Below, in pieces: positions 50,436-59,421 of a DNA stretch of 64,000 bases. Position numbers and translations under genes: made by a program. The number at the start of each line of letters is the position of its first letter. Position 1 is the first letter of the stretch. The notes under the pieces were generated by a model that worked only from the letters and a program-made list of their open reading frames with translations, did no database searches and was not told where the DNA came from. The stretch comes from Amycolatopsis alkalitolerans (GTDB taxonomy: Bacteria; Actinomycetota; Actinomycetes; Mycobacteriales; Pseudonocardiaceae). The DNA is taken from positions 1-64,000 of the forward strand of contig NZ_VDFW01000032.1 in the NCBI RefSeq assembly GCF_006152065.1, read 5' to 3'.

Positions 50436-51530
50436 ATGGCTGCTGAAAATCCCGCCCTGACCTTGGCCTCGATTCAGAGAGTACCCAAGGTGTTACTCCA
50501 TGATCACCTGGACGGAGGCCTGCGTCCGGGCACCGTGATCGAGCTTGCCGAGGCGGCCGGCTACGACGCCCTGCCGAGCACCGACGTGGAGGAGCTCGCC
50601 CGGTGGTTCCGGCAGGCCGCGGACTCGGGCTCGCTCGAGTCCTACCTGGAGACCTTCGCGCATACCTGTGGCGTGATGCAGACCGAAGAAGCGCTGGTCA
50701 GAGTGGCTGCGGAGTGCGCCGAGGACCTCGCGGCGGACGGCGTCGTCTACGCCGAGGTGCGGTACGCGCCGGAGCTGTTCGTCGAGCACGGACTGTCGCT
50801 GGACGCCGTCGTGGAGGCCGTTCAGGCCGGGTTTGCTGAGGGTGAACGTCGAGCCGTTGAACAGGGAAAAACCATTCGAATGGGTACTCTTTTGTGTGCG
50901 ATGCGTCAGCACGCACGTGCCCAGGAGATCGCGGAAGTAGCAGTGCGTTACCGGGACTCGGGAGTCGTCGGGTTCGACATCGCGGGACCGGAAGCCGGAT
51001 TTCCGCCGACCCGAAATCTCGACGCATTCGAATATCTGCGGACCAATAATGCGCATTTCACCATTCATGCCGGTGAGGCGTTCGGGCTCGCGTCTATTTG
51101 GGAGGCGATTCAGCATTGCGGCGCGGAGCGACTCGGGCACGGGGTCCGCATCGTGGACGATCTGAAGTCGAATCCGGACGGCTCGGTCGAACTCGGCCGG
51201 CTGGCCGCGTATGTCCGTGATCGGCGTATCCCGCTGGAGATCTGCCCGTCCTCCAATGTGCAGACCGGCGCCGCCGCCTCGATCGCCGACCACCCCATCG
51301 GGTTACTGACCCGGCTGCGCTTCCGGGTGACCGTCAACACCGACAACCGGCTGATGAGCGGGTGCACGGTGTCGAGCGAGTTCGCCGCTCTGGCGGACGC
51401 GTTCGGGTACGGCTGGGCAGATCTCCAGTGGTTCACGATCAACGCGATGAAGTCCGCGTTCATCGATTTCGATCAGCGGCTTGACCTCATCAACAACGTG
51501 ATCAAGCCCGGTTACGCGGGGTTGCGGTGA
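50436..51530 (+). CDS. add: Adenosine deaminase
   Basis: A 364-residue zinc enzyme converting adenosine to inosine. Metal ligands are in [11 protein letters not shown] (H22, H24) and [12 protein letters not shown] (His, catalytic Glu); GHGVRIVDD and the substrate-binding region CPSSNVQTG and NTDNRLMSG are also present. The middle third (about 50840-51120) uses clearly more AT-ending codons than the flanks (for example ATTCGAATGGGTACTCTTTT), suggesting a different origin of that stretch. Neighbour of deoA and cdd in a conserved salvage region. Confidence 0.94.
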   Translation: MAAENPALTLASIQRVPKVLLHDHLDGGLRPGTVIELAEAAGYDALPSTDVEELARWFRQAADSGSLESYLETFAHTCGVMQTEEALVRVAAECAEDLAADGVVYAEVRYAPELFVEHGLSLDAVVEAVQAGFAEGERRAVEQGKTIRMGTLLCAMRQHARAQEIAEVAVRYRDSGVVGFDIAGPEAGFPPTRNLDAFEYLRTNNAHFTIHAGEAFGLASIWEAIQHCGAERLGHGVRIVDDLKSNPDGSVELGRLAAYVRDRRIPLEICPSSNVQTGAAASIADHPIGLLTRLRFRVTVNTDNRLMSGCTVSSEFAALADAFGYGWADLQWFTINAMKSAFIDFDQRLDLINNVIKPGYAGLR

Positions 51531-51569
51531 GGCAGGACCCTTGCGGTCCTTAGCATGAGTAAGTAAAGT

Positions 51570-51601
51570 CCAGGATATAAGACGTATCTCTCATATTCTG
51601 G
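51570..51601. promoter_or_regulatory. Candidate operator of the MFS gene
   Basis: CCAGGATATAAGA (51570-51582) and TCTCATATTCTGG (51589-51601) are inverted repeats matching at 11 of 13 positions with a 6-nt spacer. They are AT-rich and overlap TATTCT (51594-51599), a likely -10 element. No regulator gene is adjacent, so it would act in trans. Confidence 0.5.
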
Positions 51602-51611
51602 GATGGTCGCG

Positions 51612-52811
51612 ATGAGTGAGACCGCGGTACTGGGCACGGAGAGCAAGCGGCGGTGGGGCATCCTCGCGCTCGGCCTCGCGGCCCAGACCGCGAGCTGCTC
51701 ATTCCTCTACGGCATCCCGTTCCTCGTCCCGGCGATGCGCGCGTCGGACGGCCTGTCGCTCGCGCAGGCCGGCACGGTCGTCGCGGCGCCGAGCATCGGC
51801 CTGCTGCTCACGCTCATCGCGTGGGGAGCGCTGGCCGACCGGTACGGCGAGCGGCTGGTGATGGCGAGCGGGCTCGGGCTGTCGGGGCTGCTCCTGCTGG
51901 GCACCGGCCTCGGCAGCCCGTCGATCGCGGTCATGTTCGTCCTGTTCCTGGTCGCCGGGGCGAGCACGGCTTCGGTCAACGCGGCGAGCGGTCGCGCGGT
52001 GATGGGCTGGTTCGCGCCCGCGGAACGCGGCGTCGCGATGGGGATCCGGCAGACCGCGCAACCACTGGGCGTTGGCGTCGCGGCGCTCGCCTTGCCGCCG
52101 CTGGCGCAGCACTGGGGTTTCCACGCGGCGATGCTGTTCCCGGCGTGCTTCGCGCTCGTGGTCGCCGTGCTGGTCGCGTGGCTCGCGCTCGACCCACCGC
52201 GGCCGCCGAAGAAGGCGAACGCGCCGAAGGCCCGCTCGCCCTATCGCGAACCGACGCTGTGGCGGTTGCACGGGGCGAGCGCCCTGCTCGTCGTGCCGCA
52301 GTTCGCGGTCTCCGCGTTCGCGCCCGTGTACCTCGTGACCGCGCACCAGTGGAGCCCGCTCGCGGCCGGCTGGTTCCTCGCGGCCGTGCAGGCGCTGGGC
52401 GCGTTCGGGCGGCTCGTGTCGGGCTGGTGGTCCGACCGCATCGGCAGCCGGCTGCGGCCGATGCGGCAGCTGGCGATCGCGAGCGCCTCGGTGATGCTGC
52501 TGGTCGCGCTCGGGGACGAGAGTTGGCTGTGGCTGGTGCTGCTGGCGCTCGTGCTCGCGGCCGTGATCACGGTGGCGGACAACGGGCTGGGGTTCACCGC
52601 GTCCGCCGAGTTGGCCGGGCTCGACTGGGCAGGGCGGGCGATGGGCGCGCAGAACACCGCGCAGAACGTCGCCGCGTCGCTGACACCGCCCCTGCTGGGC
52701 CTGGTCATCGGCGATTCGCGCTACGCGCTGGCGTTCTGCGTCGCCGCGGTCTTCCCGCTGCTGGCCATCGGGCTCACTCCGGTGCGCGCCGAACGGTCAG
52801 TGCACGCGTAG
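51612..52811 (+). CDS. MFS transporter
   Basis: A protein of about 399 residues with twelve hydrophobic segments (FLYGIPFLVPAMRASDGLSLAQAGTVVAAPSIGLLL; the loop ADRYGERLV is the MFS motif A; RGVAMGIRQTAQPLGVG in helix 5). Related to the CynX/NarK-like and YxlH-like transporters; substrate unknown. ATG 51603 and 51612 are both possible, neither with a strong ribosome site. It overlaps the convergent Rv3311-like gene by 15 bp. A palindromic operator precedes it. Confidence 0.82.
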   Translation: MSETAVLGTESKRRWGILALGLAAQTASCSFLYGIPFLVPAMRASDGLSLAQAGTVVAAPSIGLLLTLIAWGALADRYGERLVMASGLGLSGLLLLGTGLGSPSIAVMFVLFLVAGASTASVNAASGRAVMGWFAPAERGVAMGIRQTAQPLGVGVAALALPPLAQHWGFHAAMLFPACFALVVAVLVAWLALDPPRPPKKANAPKARSPYREPTLWRLHGASALLVVPQFAVSAFAPVYLVTAHQWSPLAAGWFLAAVQALGAFGRLVSGWWSDRIGSRLRPMRQLAIASASVMLLVALGDESWLWLVLLALVLAAVITVADNGLGFTASAELAGLDWAGRAMGAQNTAQNVAASLTPPLLGLVIGDSRYALAFCVAAVFPLLAIGLTPVRAERSVHA

Positions 52812-54050
52812 CCGGTTCTCGAAGGTCTCGACCAGCTTGCGCCACTCGCTCTGCTCGGTGTCGAACGGCGCGCTCGGCGCGAGCCGGTTCGGGTCCGGGC
52901 GGAGTACGAACGAGATCAGCCAGCCCAGACTCTCCGAAGAGGACAGTGCCGCGCCCACCGACTCGTCATCGGCCCAGTCGCCCGCGTCGGTGAGCAACTC
53001 CACCGCCAGCTCGAGCTGCGTCGGATCGACCGACTCGGTGCCCTCGGCCAGATCTTCGGCCAGCCCGGCGAGCACGTAGGTGTTGTCGGTGTCGACGTCG
53101 ATCTCCAGCTCGCCCGCGGTCGCCTTCGTCAGCACCTCGTCCCAAGTGGACACCTGGGCGAGGTCGTTCTCCGCCAGGTCCTTGCCGTCGGCGAGGGCGC
53201 GCCCCAGCGCCTTCGGCGAGGCGTAGACGTCGATGCGACCTTCGCTGCCGAGGAAGATCGGCTCGTCGTCCAGGTAGCACCGCAGCGTGTAGTACTCCTT
53301 GTCGGACGTGATGATCTTGATCGGGTCGATGCCGACCTCGGCCCAGAAACCGGTCGGCTCCTCGTCCTCTTCTTCGCTCGCGGTGTCGAGGTCTTCGTCG
53401 AGGTCCTCGTCCTGCGCGTCGACCCCGGCCTCGGCCTCGGCGGACTCTTCGAGGAACGCGGCGAGTTCCTCGGCGGTCTGTTCCAAGGTCGCGGCGTCGA
53501 CGTCGGGCACCTTCACGAGGGTGTCGATCGCGTCGAGCACCGTGTCCCACTTCTCCGACACCGCCTCGGACAGATCTGTCCACAGGCGCTCGCCCTCGCG
53601 GCCGGTGAACGGCAGGCGGCCCTGGTCCAGCAGCGAGAAACCCTCGGTGGCGTCGAGCACCTCGTGCACGTCGTCCAGTTCGCACACGTCCGCGAGCGAG
53701 CGCACGATGCCGATGATCTCCGCGAGCTCGCTGATCGTCCACGAGTCCGGTTCCTCGGCGACCAGTTCGGGGACGCCGACGAGGTCATACGAATGATCGT
53801 CGTCGGGGACCAGTTCGGGCACGTTCAGCGCGGGCACGACGTGCCAGGCCGGGTGGTCGATCAGGTCGTGCTGCCCGGCGGTCCGGACGAACGCCGCGAG
53901 ATGCGCGGCGTCGGGGAACGCGAACAGATCCTCCCCGTCGCCGAGGAACGCTTCCCATTCTTCACCGTCCTCCCGCCAGCGCGGGGCCCAGAGGGTGACC
54001 AGGTCCCCCTGGGGCAGCCCGAGTTCGATCGGGACGATGTCCTGTGCCAT
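52797..54050 (-). CDS. Rv3311-like conserved protein (annotated primosomal protein in relatives)
   Basis: A 417-residue acidic cytoplasmic protein with the N-terminus MAQDIVPIELGLPQGDLVTLWAPRWREDGEEWEAFLGDG, a very acidic linker (about 200-235, DAQDEDLDEDLDTASEEEDEEP), and two similar blocks: LFAFPDAAHLAAFV (about 40-55) and IDVYASPKALGRALADG later, which look like duplicated sub-domains for reading out a loaded surface. It occupies the same place as M. tuberculosis Rv3311 next to add. ATG 54050 has GGAGG. Biochemical function unknown; the primosome link is an annotation habit, not evidence. Confidence 0.75.
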   Translation of the reverse strand: MAQDIVPIELGLPQGDLVTLWAPRWREDGEEWEAFLGDGEDLFAFPDAAHLAAFVRTAGQHDLIDHPAWHVVPALNVPELVPDDDHSYDLVGVPELVAEEPDSWTISELAEIIGIVRSLADVCELDDVHEVLDATEGFSLLDQGRLPFTGREGERLWTDLSEAVSEKWDTVLDAIDTLVKVPDVDAATLEQTAEELAAFLEESAEAEAGVDAQDEDLDEDLDTASEEEDEEPTGFWAEVGIDPIKIITSDKEYYTLRCYLDDEPIFLGSEGRIDVYASPKALGRALADGKDLAENDLAQVSTWDEVLTKATAGELEIDVDTDNTYVLAGLAEDLAEGTESVDPTQLELAVELLTDAGDWADDESVGAALSSSESLGWLISFVLRPDPNRLAPSAPFDTEQSEWRKLVETFENRLRVH

Positions 54051-54158
54051 GCCAAGCCTCCGGATTACCACCTGTGTGCAGCGAAGCCTACGGGTTTGCG
54101 GGTGAAGCCGCGATGGGCCCCACGGCCTGCGCGCCGAAGATGGCACGATGGACCCATA

Positions 54159-56663
54159 ATGACACTCACAGACCTCCTACCAGCGGATCCCGAACCGGAC
54201 GCGCTGTTCGACGCGTTCTCGTCCTGGACGGCCGAACGCGGCATCCAGTTGTACCCGGCGCAGGAGGAGGCGCTGATCGAGGTCGTCTCTGGGGCCAACG
54301 TCATCCTGTCCACCCCCACCGGTTCCGGAAAGAGCCTGGTCGCGGTGGGTGCCCATTTTACCGCGCTGGCCCACAGGAGGCGCTCCTATTACACGGCGCC
54401 GATCAAGGCGCTCGTCTCGGAGAAGTTCTTCTCCCTGATCGACATCTTCGGCGCGGACAACGTCGGGATGATGACGGGGGACTCCAGCGTGAACCCGGAC
54501 GCGCCCATCATCTGCTGCACGGCGGAAATCCTGGCGAACATCGCGTTGCGGTTCGGTGCCGAGGCGCCCGTGGGCCAGGTCGTCGCGGACGAGTTCCATT
54601 TCTATTCGGAACCGGATCGCGGCTGGGCCTGGCAGGTGCCGCTGGTCGAGCTGCCGCAGGCACAGTTCGTGCTCATGTCGGCCACCCTCGGCGACGTGTC
54701 CTACTTCGAGAAGGACCTCACGCGCCGCACCAGCCGGGCGACGGCGGTGGTCACGTCGGCGCAACGGCCGGTGCCGCTGACCTACCGGTACGCGCTGACG
54801 CCGTTGCACGAGACGATGTCGGAGTTGCTGAACGGCGGGCAGGCACCGGTCTACGTCGTGCACTTCTCGCAGGCCGCGGCCATCGAGCGGGCACAGGCCC
54901 TGATGAGCATCAACGTGACCACGCGCGCCGAAAAGGACGCGATCGCCGACCTGATCGGGGACTTCCGGTTTTCCGCCGGCTTCGGCAAGACGCTCTCGCG
55001 CCTTGTCCGGCACGGGATCGGCGTGCACCACGCGGGAATGCTGCCGAAGTACCGGCGGCTCGTCGAGCAACTGGCGCAGGCGGGGCTGCTCAAGGTGATC
55101 TGCGGGACCGACACGCTGGGCGTCGGCATCAACGTGCCGATCCGGACGGTGGTCTTCTCGGCGCTCACGAAGTACGACGGGGTGCGTCAGCGGCATCTGA
55201 AGGCGCGCGAGTTCCACCAGATCGCCGGGCGGGCGGGGCGTGCCGGGTTCGACACCGACGGCTACGTCGTCGTGCAGGCGCCCGACCACGTCGTGGAAAA
55301 CGCGAAGCTGCTGGAAAAGGCGGGCGACGATCCGAAGAAGAAGCGGAAGATCGTCCGGAAGAGGGCGCCCGAGGGGTTCGTCAACTGGACGGAGAGCACG
55401 TTCGAGCGGCTGATCGCCTCGCCGCCGGAGCCGCTGACTTCGAGCTTCCGGGTCAGCCACTCGATGCTGCTGAACGTGATCTCGCGGCCGGGCAACGCTT
55501 ACGAGCACATGCGCCACCTCCTGGAGGACAACCACGAGGATCGCCCGGCCCAGCGCAAGCACATCCTGCGCGCGATCGCCATCTACCGGGCGCTGCTCGC
55601 GGCGGGCGTCGTGGAACGCCTGGACGAGCCCGACGCCGAAGGCCGGATCGTCCGGCTCACCGTGGATCTGCAGTTCGACTTCGCCCTGAACCAGCCGCTT
55701 TCACCGTTCGCGCTCGCCGCGATCGATCTGCTCGACGCCGAATCTCCCGCGTACCCGCTCGACGTGGTGTCCATTATCGAGTCCACAGTGGATGATCCGA
55801 GGCCGGTGCTCTCGCAGCAGCAGTTCAAGGCGCGCGGCGAGGCGGTCGCGGCGATGAAGGCCGAAGGGATGGAGTACGACGAGCGGATGGAGCTGCTCGA
55901 AGAGGTCACGTACCCGAAGCCGTTGGAGGAACTGCTGAACGCGGCGTACGCGACGTACCGGCGAGGGCATCCTTGGGTCGCGGACTACGAGCTGTCGCCG
56001 AAGTCCGTCGTGCGGGACATGTACGAGCGGGCGATGAATTTCGTCGAGTACGTGAACTTCTACTCGCTCGCGCGGTCGGAAGGACTGGTGCTCCGCTACC
56101 TCGCGGACGGTTACGACGCGTTGCGTCACACGGTGCCCGACGAAGCCAAGACCGAGCCGTTGCAGGACCTGATCGCTTGGCTGGGGGAGCTGGTGCGGCA
56201 GGTGGACTCGAGCCTGCTGGACGAATGGGAGGCCCTGCGGCATCCCGGCGACGCCGCGGCACACGCGCCTTCGCTGCCCGAAGGTCCACCGCCGGTGACC
56301 AGGAACGAGCGCGCCTTCCGCGTGCTGGTGCGGAACGAGCTGTTCCGCCGGGTGGAGCTGGCCGCGCGGCGGGCGTACGAGGAGCTTGGTTCGCTCGACG
56401 CGGAGTCGGGCTGGGACGCCGTCGAGTGGGAAGCGGCTCTGGAGGAGTACTTCGAACAGCACGACCAGCTCGGCACCGGTCCGGACGCGCGCGGGCCGGC
56501 GCTGCTGATCATCGAGAAAGAACCGGAGATCTGGCGGGTGCGGCAGATCTTCGACGATCCCGAAGGGGATCACGACTGGGGGATCGGCGCCGAGGTCGAC
56601 TTGGCCGCCTCGGACGAGGCCGGGTCGGCGGTCTTGCGGATCACCGCGGTCGATCAGCTGTAG
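54159..56663 (+). CDS. DExH-box RNA helicase, DUF3516 family
   Basis: An 834-residue superfamily 2 helicase of the Ski2/Mtr4-like actinobacterial branch. Motif I STPTGSGKS (about 51-59), motif II DEFH (144-147), motif III LMSATLGD, motif VI HQIAGRAGRAGF, then a long C-terminal DUF3516 region (about 480-834) with helical segments. It probably remodels structured RNA or assists RNA decay. The start ATG follows a short AT-rich CCATA run; CACGAT 9 nt upstream is a weak -10. Divergent from the Rv3311-like gene across 108 bp. Confidence 0.9.
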   Translation: MTLTDLLPADPEPDALFDAFSSWTAERGIQLYPAQEEALIEVVSGANVILSTPTGSGKSLVAVGAHFTALAHRRRSYYTAPIKALVSEKFFSLIDIFGADNVGMMTGDSSVNPDAPIICCTAEILANIALRFGAEAPVGQVVADEFHFYSEPDRGWAWQVPLVELPQAQFVLMSATLGDVSYFEKDLTRRTSRATAVVTSAQRPVPLTYRYALTPLHETMSELLNGGQAPVYVVHFSQAAAIERAQALMSINVTTRAEKDAIADLIGDFRFSAGFGKTLSRLVRHGIGVHHAGMLPKYRRLVEQLAQAGLLKVICGTDTLGVGINVPIRTVVFSALTKYDGVRQRHLKAREFHQIAGRAGRAGFDTDGYVVVQAPDHVVENAKLLEKAGDDPKKKRKIVRKRAPEGFVNWTESTFERLIASPPEPLTSSFRVSHSMLLNVISRPGNAYEHMRHLLEDNHEDRPAQRKHILRAIAIYRALLAAGVVERLDEPDAEGRIVRLTVDLQFDFALNQPLSPFALAAIDLLDAESPAYPLDVVSIIESTVDDPRPVLSQQQFKARGEAVAAMKAEGMEYDERMELLEEVTYPKPLEELLNAAYATYRRGHPWVADYELSPKSVVRDMYERAMNFVEYVNFYSLARSEGLVLRYLADGYDALRHTVPDEAKTEPLQDLIAWLGELVRQVDSSLLDEWEALRHPGDAAAHAPSLPEGPPPVTRNERAFRVLVRNELFRRVELAARRAYEELGSLDAESGWDAVEWEAALEEYFEQHDQLGTGPDARGPALLIIEKEPEIWRVRQIFDDPEGDHDWGIGAEVDLAASDEAGSAVLRITAVDQL

Positions 56664-57034
56664 CCGGGACCGGTCCCGTCCTGACCTGACCCCGCGTCGC
56701 CGTCCATTTCGGATGGAGACAGGCGCCAGGCCGACACGGAAGGGCGTCACCGGTCTGGCGCTGGCCACGTGCGCGGCGATCATCGACACCAGCCACAGCG
56801 TCCGGGTTCACCGGCTGGGGGGCGCCCGGGCGGGCCGCCCAACGCCACCGAATAGGCGCCTGCGGGCCTGTTCGTCTACATTGGACTTCTCGAAGCGCGC
56901 GGGTTCGGCCGCGGTGCTCGTGGTCGCTCACGGCGGGAGGGTGAGCCTGCTTACTCCCGCAAGAGGCTTTCGTCACTTTGTGGTACCTCGCGCACCCCGC
57001 CCGAGCTGCGGGTTCGCGCGTGTAGCATCCGGGC
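56664..57034. other. Gene-free interval between the helicase and P450 genes
   Basis: 371 bp. No ORF with plausible composition starts here, no strong hairpin follows the helicase, and no repeat is shared with the rest of the window. It ends with TGTAGCAT, whose TAGCAT (57023-57028) is the likely -10 element 6 nt before the P450 start. Confidence 0.5.
57023..57028 (+). promoter_or_regulatory. Extended -10 element of the P450 gene (leaderless)
   Basis: TAGCAT, preceded by TG, lies 6 nt before ATG 57035. Confidence 0.5.
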
Positions 57035-58306
57035 ATGACCGATCTTCGCTCCCGGATCGTCGGATGGCTGGGACGCAAGTACATCGAAAGAAAGCAGAAG
57101 AAGGGCGTCGATCTGCTTTCGCTGCTGCCTGAGTCCACCCTGATGCCCCTGCGCCGCACCGGGCTAGATCCGGTGCCGGACCTGGGCGAAAAGCGCGAGG
57201 CCGAGCCCATCGCGCGGTTGAAGCTGCCGTTCGGGCTGCGAGCATGGCTGGTCACCGGTTACGACGAGGCGAAGGAGGTGCTCTCCGTCGCCGGGAAGTT
57301 CAGCAACGACTACACCAACCTCGTCGGCACCGCCGGGATGTCCGCCGACACGAACCCCGGCGGCCTCGGGTTCGCCGACCCGCCCGACCACACTCGCCTG
57401 CGCAAGCTCCTGACCCCGGAGTTCACCATGCGCCGGCTGAACCGCCTCACCCCGCGCATCAACGAGATCATCGAGGAACAGCTCGCCGCGATGGCCGCGA
57501 CCGAGGGCCCGGTCGACCTCATGCAGGCCTACGCGCTGCCGATCCCGTCGCTCACGATCTGCGAGCTGCTCGGCGTGTCATACGAGGACAGGGCCGATTT
57601 CCAGCGCCTGAGCACTGTCCGGTTCGACCTGTTCGCCGGCGCCGGGGCCTCGTTCGGGGCGATCTCCGAGTCGTTGACCTACATGGGTGAGATCGTCAAG
57701 AAGCAGCGTGACGCGCCTCAGGACGGGCTGCTCGGCATGCTCATCAAGGAGCACGGCGACGAGATTTCGGATATCGAGCTGGCCGGGCTCGCCGACGGCG
57801 TGCTCACCGGTGGCCTGGAGACGACAGCGAGCATGCTCGCCCTGGGTGCGATCGTGTTGCTGCGCGACCGCGAGACCTTCGAGTCGGTGCGTGGCGATGA
57901 CGAGGCGGTCAACAAGTTCGTCGAGGAGTTGTTGCGTTACCTGACCGTGGTGCAGGTGGCGTTCCCGCGGTTCGCCAAGGAGGACCTCGAAATCGGCGGT
58001 GCCCGGATCACCAAGGGCGACGTGGTTTTCGTGTCGCTCAGCGGCGCGAACCGGGACGAGAAGCTCGGGGTGGGCATGGAAAGCTTCGACGCGGCTCGCG
58101 AGCCGTCGTCGCACCTCGCCTTCGGCTGGGGCGTACACCGGTGCATCGGCGCCGAACTGGCACGGATGGAACTGCGTGCGGCGTACCCGGCGCTCGTCCG
58201 GCGCTTCCCCGACATGCACCTGGCGGTCCCCACCGAGGACCTCGCGTACCGCCAGACCTCCGTCGTCTACGGCGTCGACACCCTCCCCGTCACCCTCACC
58301 CGCTGA
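57035..58306 (+). CDS. Cytochrome P450
   Basis: A 423-residue soluble P450. I-helix motif GVLTGGLETTASML (the usual acid-alcohol pair is E-T), ExxR in VEELLRYL, and the haem-binding loop SHLAFGWGVHRCIGAELARME with Cys 370. N-terminal basic segment (GRKYIERKQKKG) is unusual but no membrane anchor is apparent. It would need a ferredoxin and reductase; the nearest ferredoxin is encoded 5.4 kb downstream with another P450. Substrate unknown. Confidence 0.92.
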   Translation: MTDLRSRIVGWLGRKYIERKQKKGVDLLSLLPESTLMPLRRTGLDPVPDLGEKREAEPIARLKLPFGLRAWLVTGYDEAKEVLSVAGKFSNDYTNLVGTAGMSADTNPGGLGFADPPDHTRLRKLLTPEFTMRRLNRLTPRINEIIEEQLAAMAATEGPVDLMQAYALPIPSLTICELLGVSYEDRADFQRLSTVRFDLFAGAGASFGAISESLTYMGEIVKKQRDAPQDGLLGMLIKEHGDEISDIELAGLADGVLTGGLETTASMLALGAIVLLRDRETFESVRGDDEAVNKFVEELLRYLTVVQVAFPRFAKEDLEIGGARITKGDVVFVSLSGANRDEKLGVGMESFDAAREPSSHLAFGWGVHRCIGAELARMELRAAYPALVRRFPDMHLAVPTEDLAYRQTSVVYGVDTLPVTLTR

Positions 58307-58340
58307 GGTCTACGTTCGAGACGGTGAGACCGACGTTCGG
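58305..58340. repeat. Piece related to the cdd-deoA 21-nt repeat
   Basis: Bases 58305-58340 match 47611-47646 at 29 of 36 positions, sharing GAG-TCTACGTTC and CGACGTTCGG. It fills the gap between the convergent P450 and SorC genes, touching the stop codon region of the former and ending one base before the stop of the latter. Confidence 0.6.
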
Positions 58341-59300
58341 TCACCTCGCCGCCAGCCGGGGGAGGCGTTCGGCGGCCGGGGTGTCGGTGATGAGCGTCGA
58401 GACCAGACCGGAGCGCAGCACCGTGTCGATCGCCTCGGCCTTCGGCGCGGTGTAGCCGAGCGCGATCACCTCGGGTACCCGCAGCAGTTCCTCGGTGCTG
58501 ATCGCGAGCACGTGGTGCGCGAGCCCGGTGTCCATGGGTTTGCCCTCCCCGTCGAACAGCCGTGCCGCGACCTCCGCGGTCGCCCCGCGCCTGGCGATCG
58601 CTTCCCGCTCGTCGGGGTGCACCGCGTCGTACACAGTGGACTCTCCGGGCAGCCAGGCCCCGATGCTCACCACGGCTTTCGTCAGATGCTTGAACTGGCC
58701 GAAGGTCTCCGCGATACCCGGCTGCCGCCGCAGGATCTCGGTCGTGCGGCGGTCGGGCAGCACGAGCGGGCCGTAGATGGGGAAGGCCTCGGCGCCCGAC
58801 GTGGCCGCGAGCCGGCTCACCGTCTCGACCGAACGGTCGCGCATATCGATGCCCGCCTGCACACCGCACAGTTGCACGACCGGGCACTTCGCCAGTCTCC
58901 GCACGGCCTCGGTGGTCACGTTCACCGAACGCGCCCACGCGAGCCCGAGCACGTCGTGCTCCGTCACGATCTCCGACAGCAGGCGAGCCGCGATCGCGCC
59001 GATGCGCCGCCGGACCTCCGGCCGGTCGCCCTGGCTCGCCGTGCGGTCGAGCACGAAACACTGCTCGAGCCCGTACGCCGAACGGACCTCGTCGGACAGC
59101 TTCACGTCCACCGGCACGGGCAGTTCGAAGTCGATGCGCACGAGCCCGCTGTCGCGTGCCCAGTCGAGCACGCGCGCCACCTTGAACCGGCTGATCCCGA
59201 ACTCGTCGGCGATCTCGATCTTCGATTTGCCCACGACGTAGAAGCGGTGTGCGATGACAGCCGAGGTCATCGTATCGACCAGATCCCTTTTCGTGCTCAT
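58341..59300 (-). CDS. SorC/DeoR-family sugar-binding transcriptional regulator
   Basis: A 319-residue regulator: N-terminal helix-turn-helix (YVVGKSKIEIADEFGISRFKVARVLDWARDSGLV, about 20-55) and a C-terminal sugar-phosphate-binding domain (LGLAWARSVN, VVQLCGVQAGIDM, IYGPLVLPDRR, VSIGAWLPGESTVYD, GYTAPKAEAIDTVLRSGLVSTLITD). It is divergent from a polyol/sugar dehydrogenase and importer operon, which it most likely controls. A perfect palindrome overlaps its own start codon, so it also represses itself by inference. Confidence 0.9.
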   Translation of the reverse strand: MSTKRDLVDTMTSAVIAHRFYVVGKSKIEIADEFGISRFKVARVLDWARDSGLVRIDFELPVPVDVKLSDEVRSAYGLEQCFVLDRTASQGDRPEVRRRIGAIAARLLSEIVTEHDVLGLAWARSVNVTTEAVRRLAKCPVVQLCGVQAGIDMRDRSVETVSRLAATSGAEAFPIYGPLVLPDRRTTEILRRQPGIAETFGQFKHLTKAVVSIGAWLPGESTVYDAVHPDEREAIARRGATAEVAARLFDGEGKPMDTGLAHHVLAISTEELLRVPEVIALGYTAPKAEAIDTVLRSGLVSTLITDTPAAERLPRLAAR

Positions 59301-59308
59301 CTGAGCAC
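59293..59308. promoter_or_regulatory. SorC operator 1
   Basis: GTGCTCATCTGAGCAC is a perfect 7+2+7 palindrome overlapping the regulator start codon (59298-59300). Confidence 0.75.
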
Positions 59309-59387
59309 TATAGCTGGTTGATAGTTGACGCCATAAGGACGAAAGCCCTCTAATTCAGGGGCGTGCATGTGACCACAGTGTCGTGAG

Positions 59388-59403
59388 GCGCTCATCTGAG
59401 CGC
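59388..59403. promoter_or_regulatory. SorC operator 2
   Basis: GCGCTCATCTGAGCGC is a perfect 7+2+7 palindrome with the same core GCTCATCTGAGC, 18 bp before the dehydrogenase start. Centres of operators 1 and 2 are 95 bp apart, about nine helical turns, which would suit looping. Confidence 0.75.
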
Positions 59404-59421
59404 AGGGAGAGGTGAGCCGGA

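Noticed and set aside
56713-57132. 139-codon plus-strand ORF before the P450 gene
   Set aside because: Arg/Ala/Ser-rich, no ribosome site, no domain, and it overlaps the conserved P450 N-terminus in another frame.
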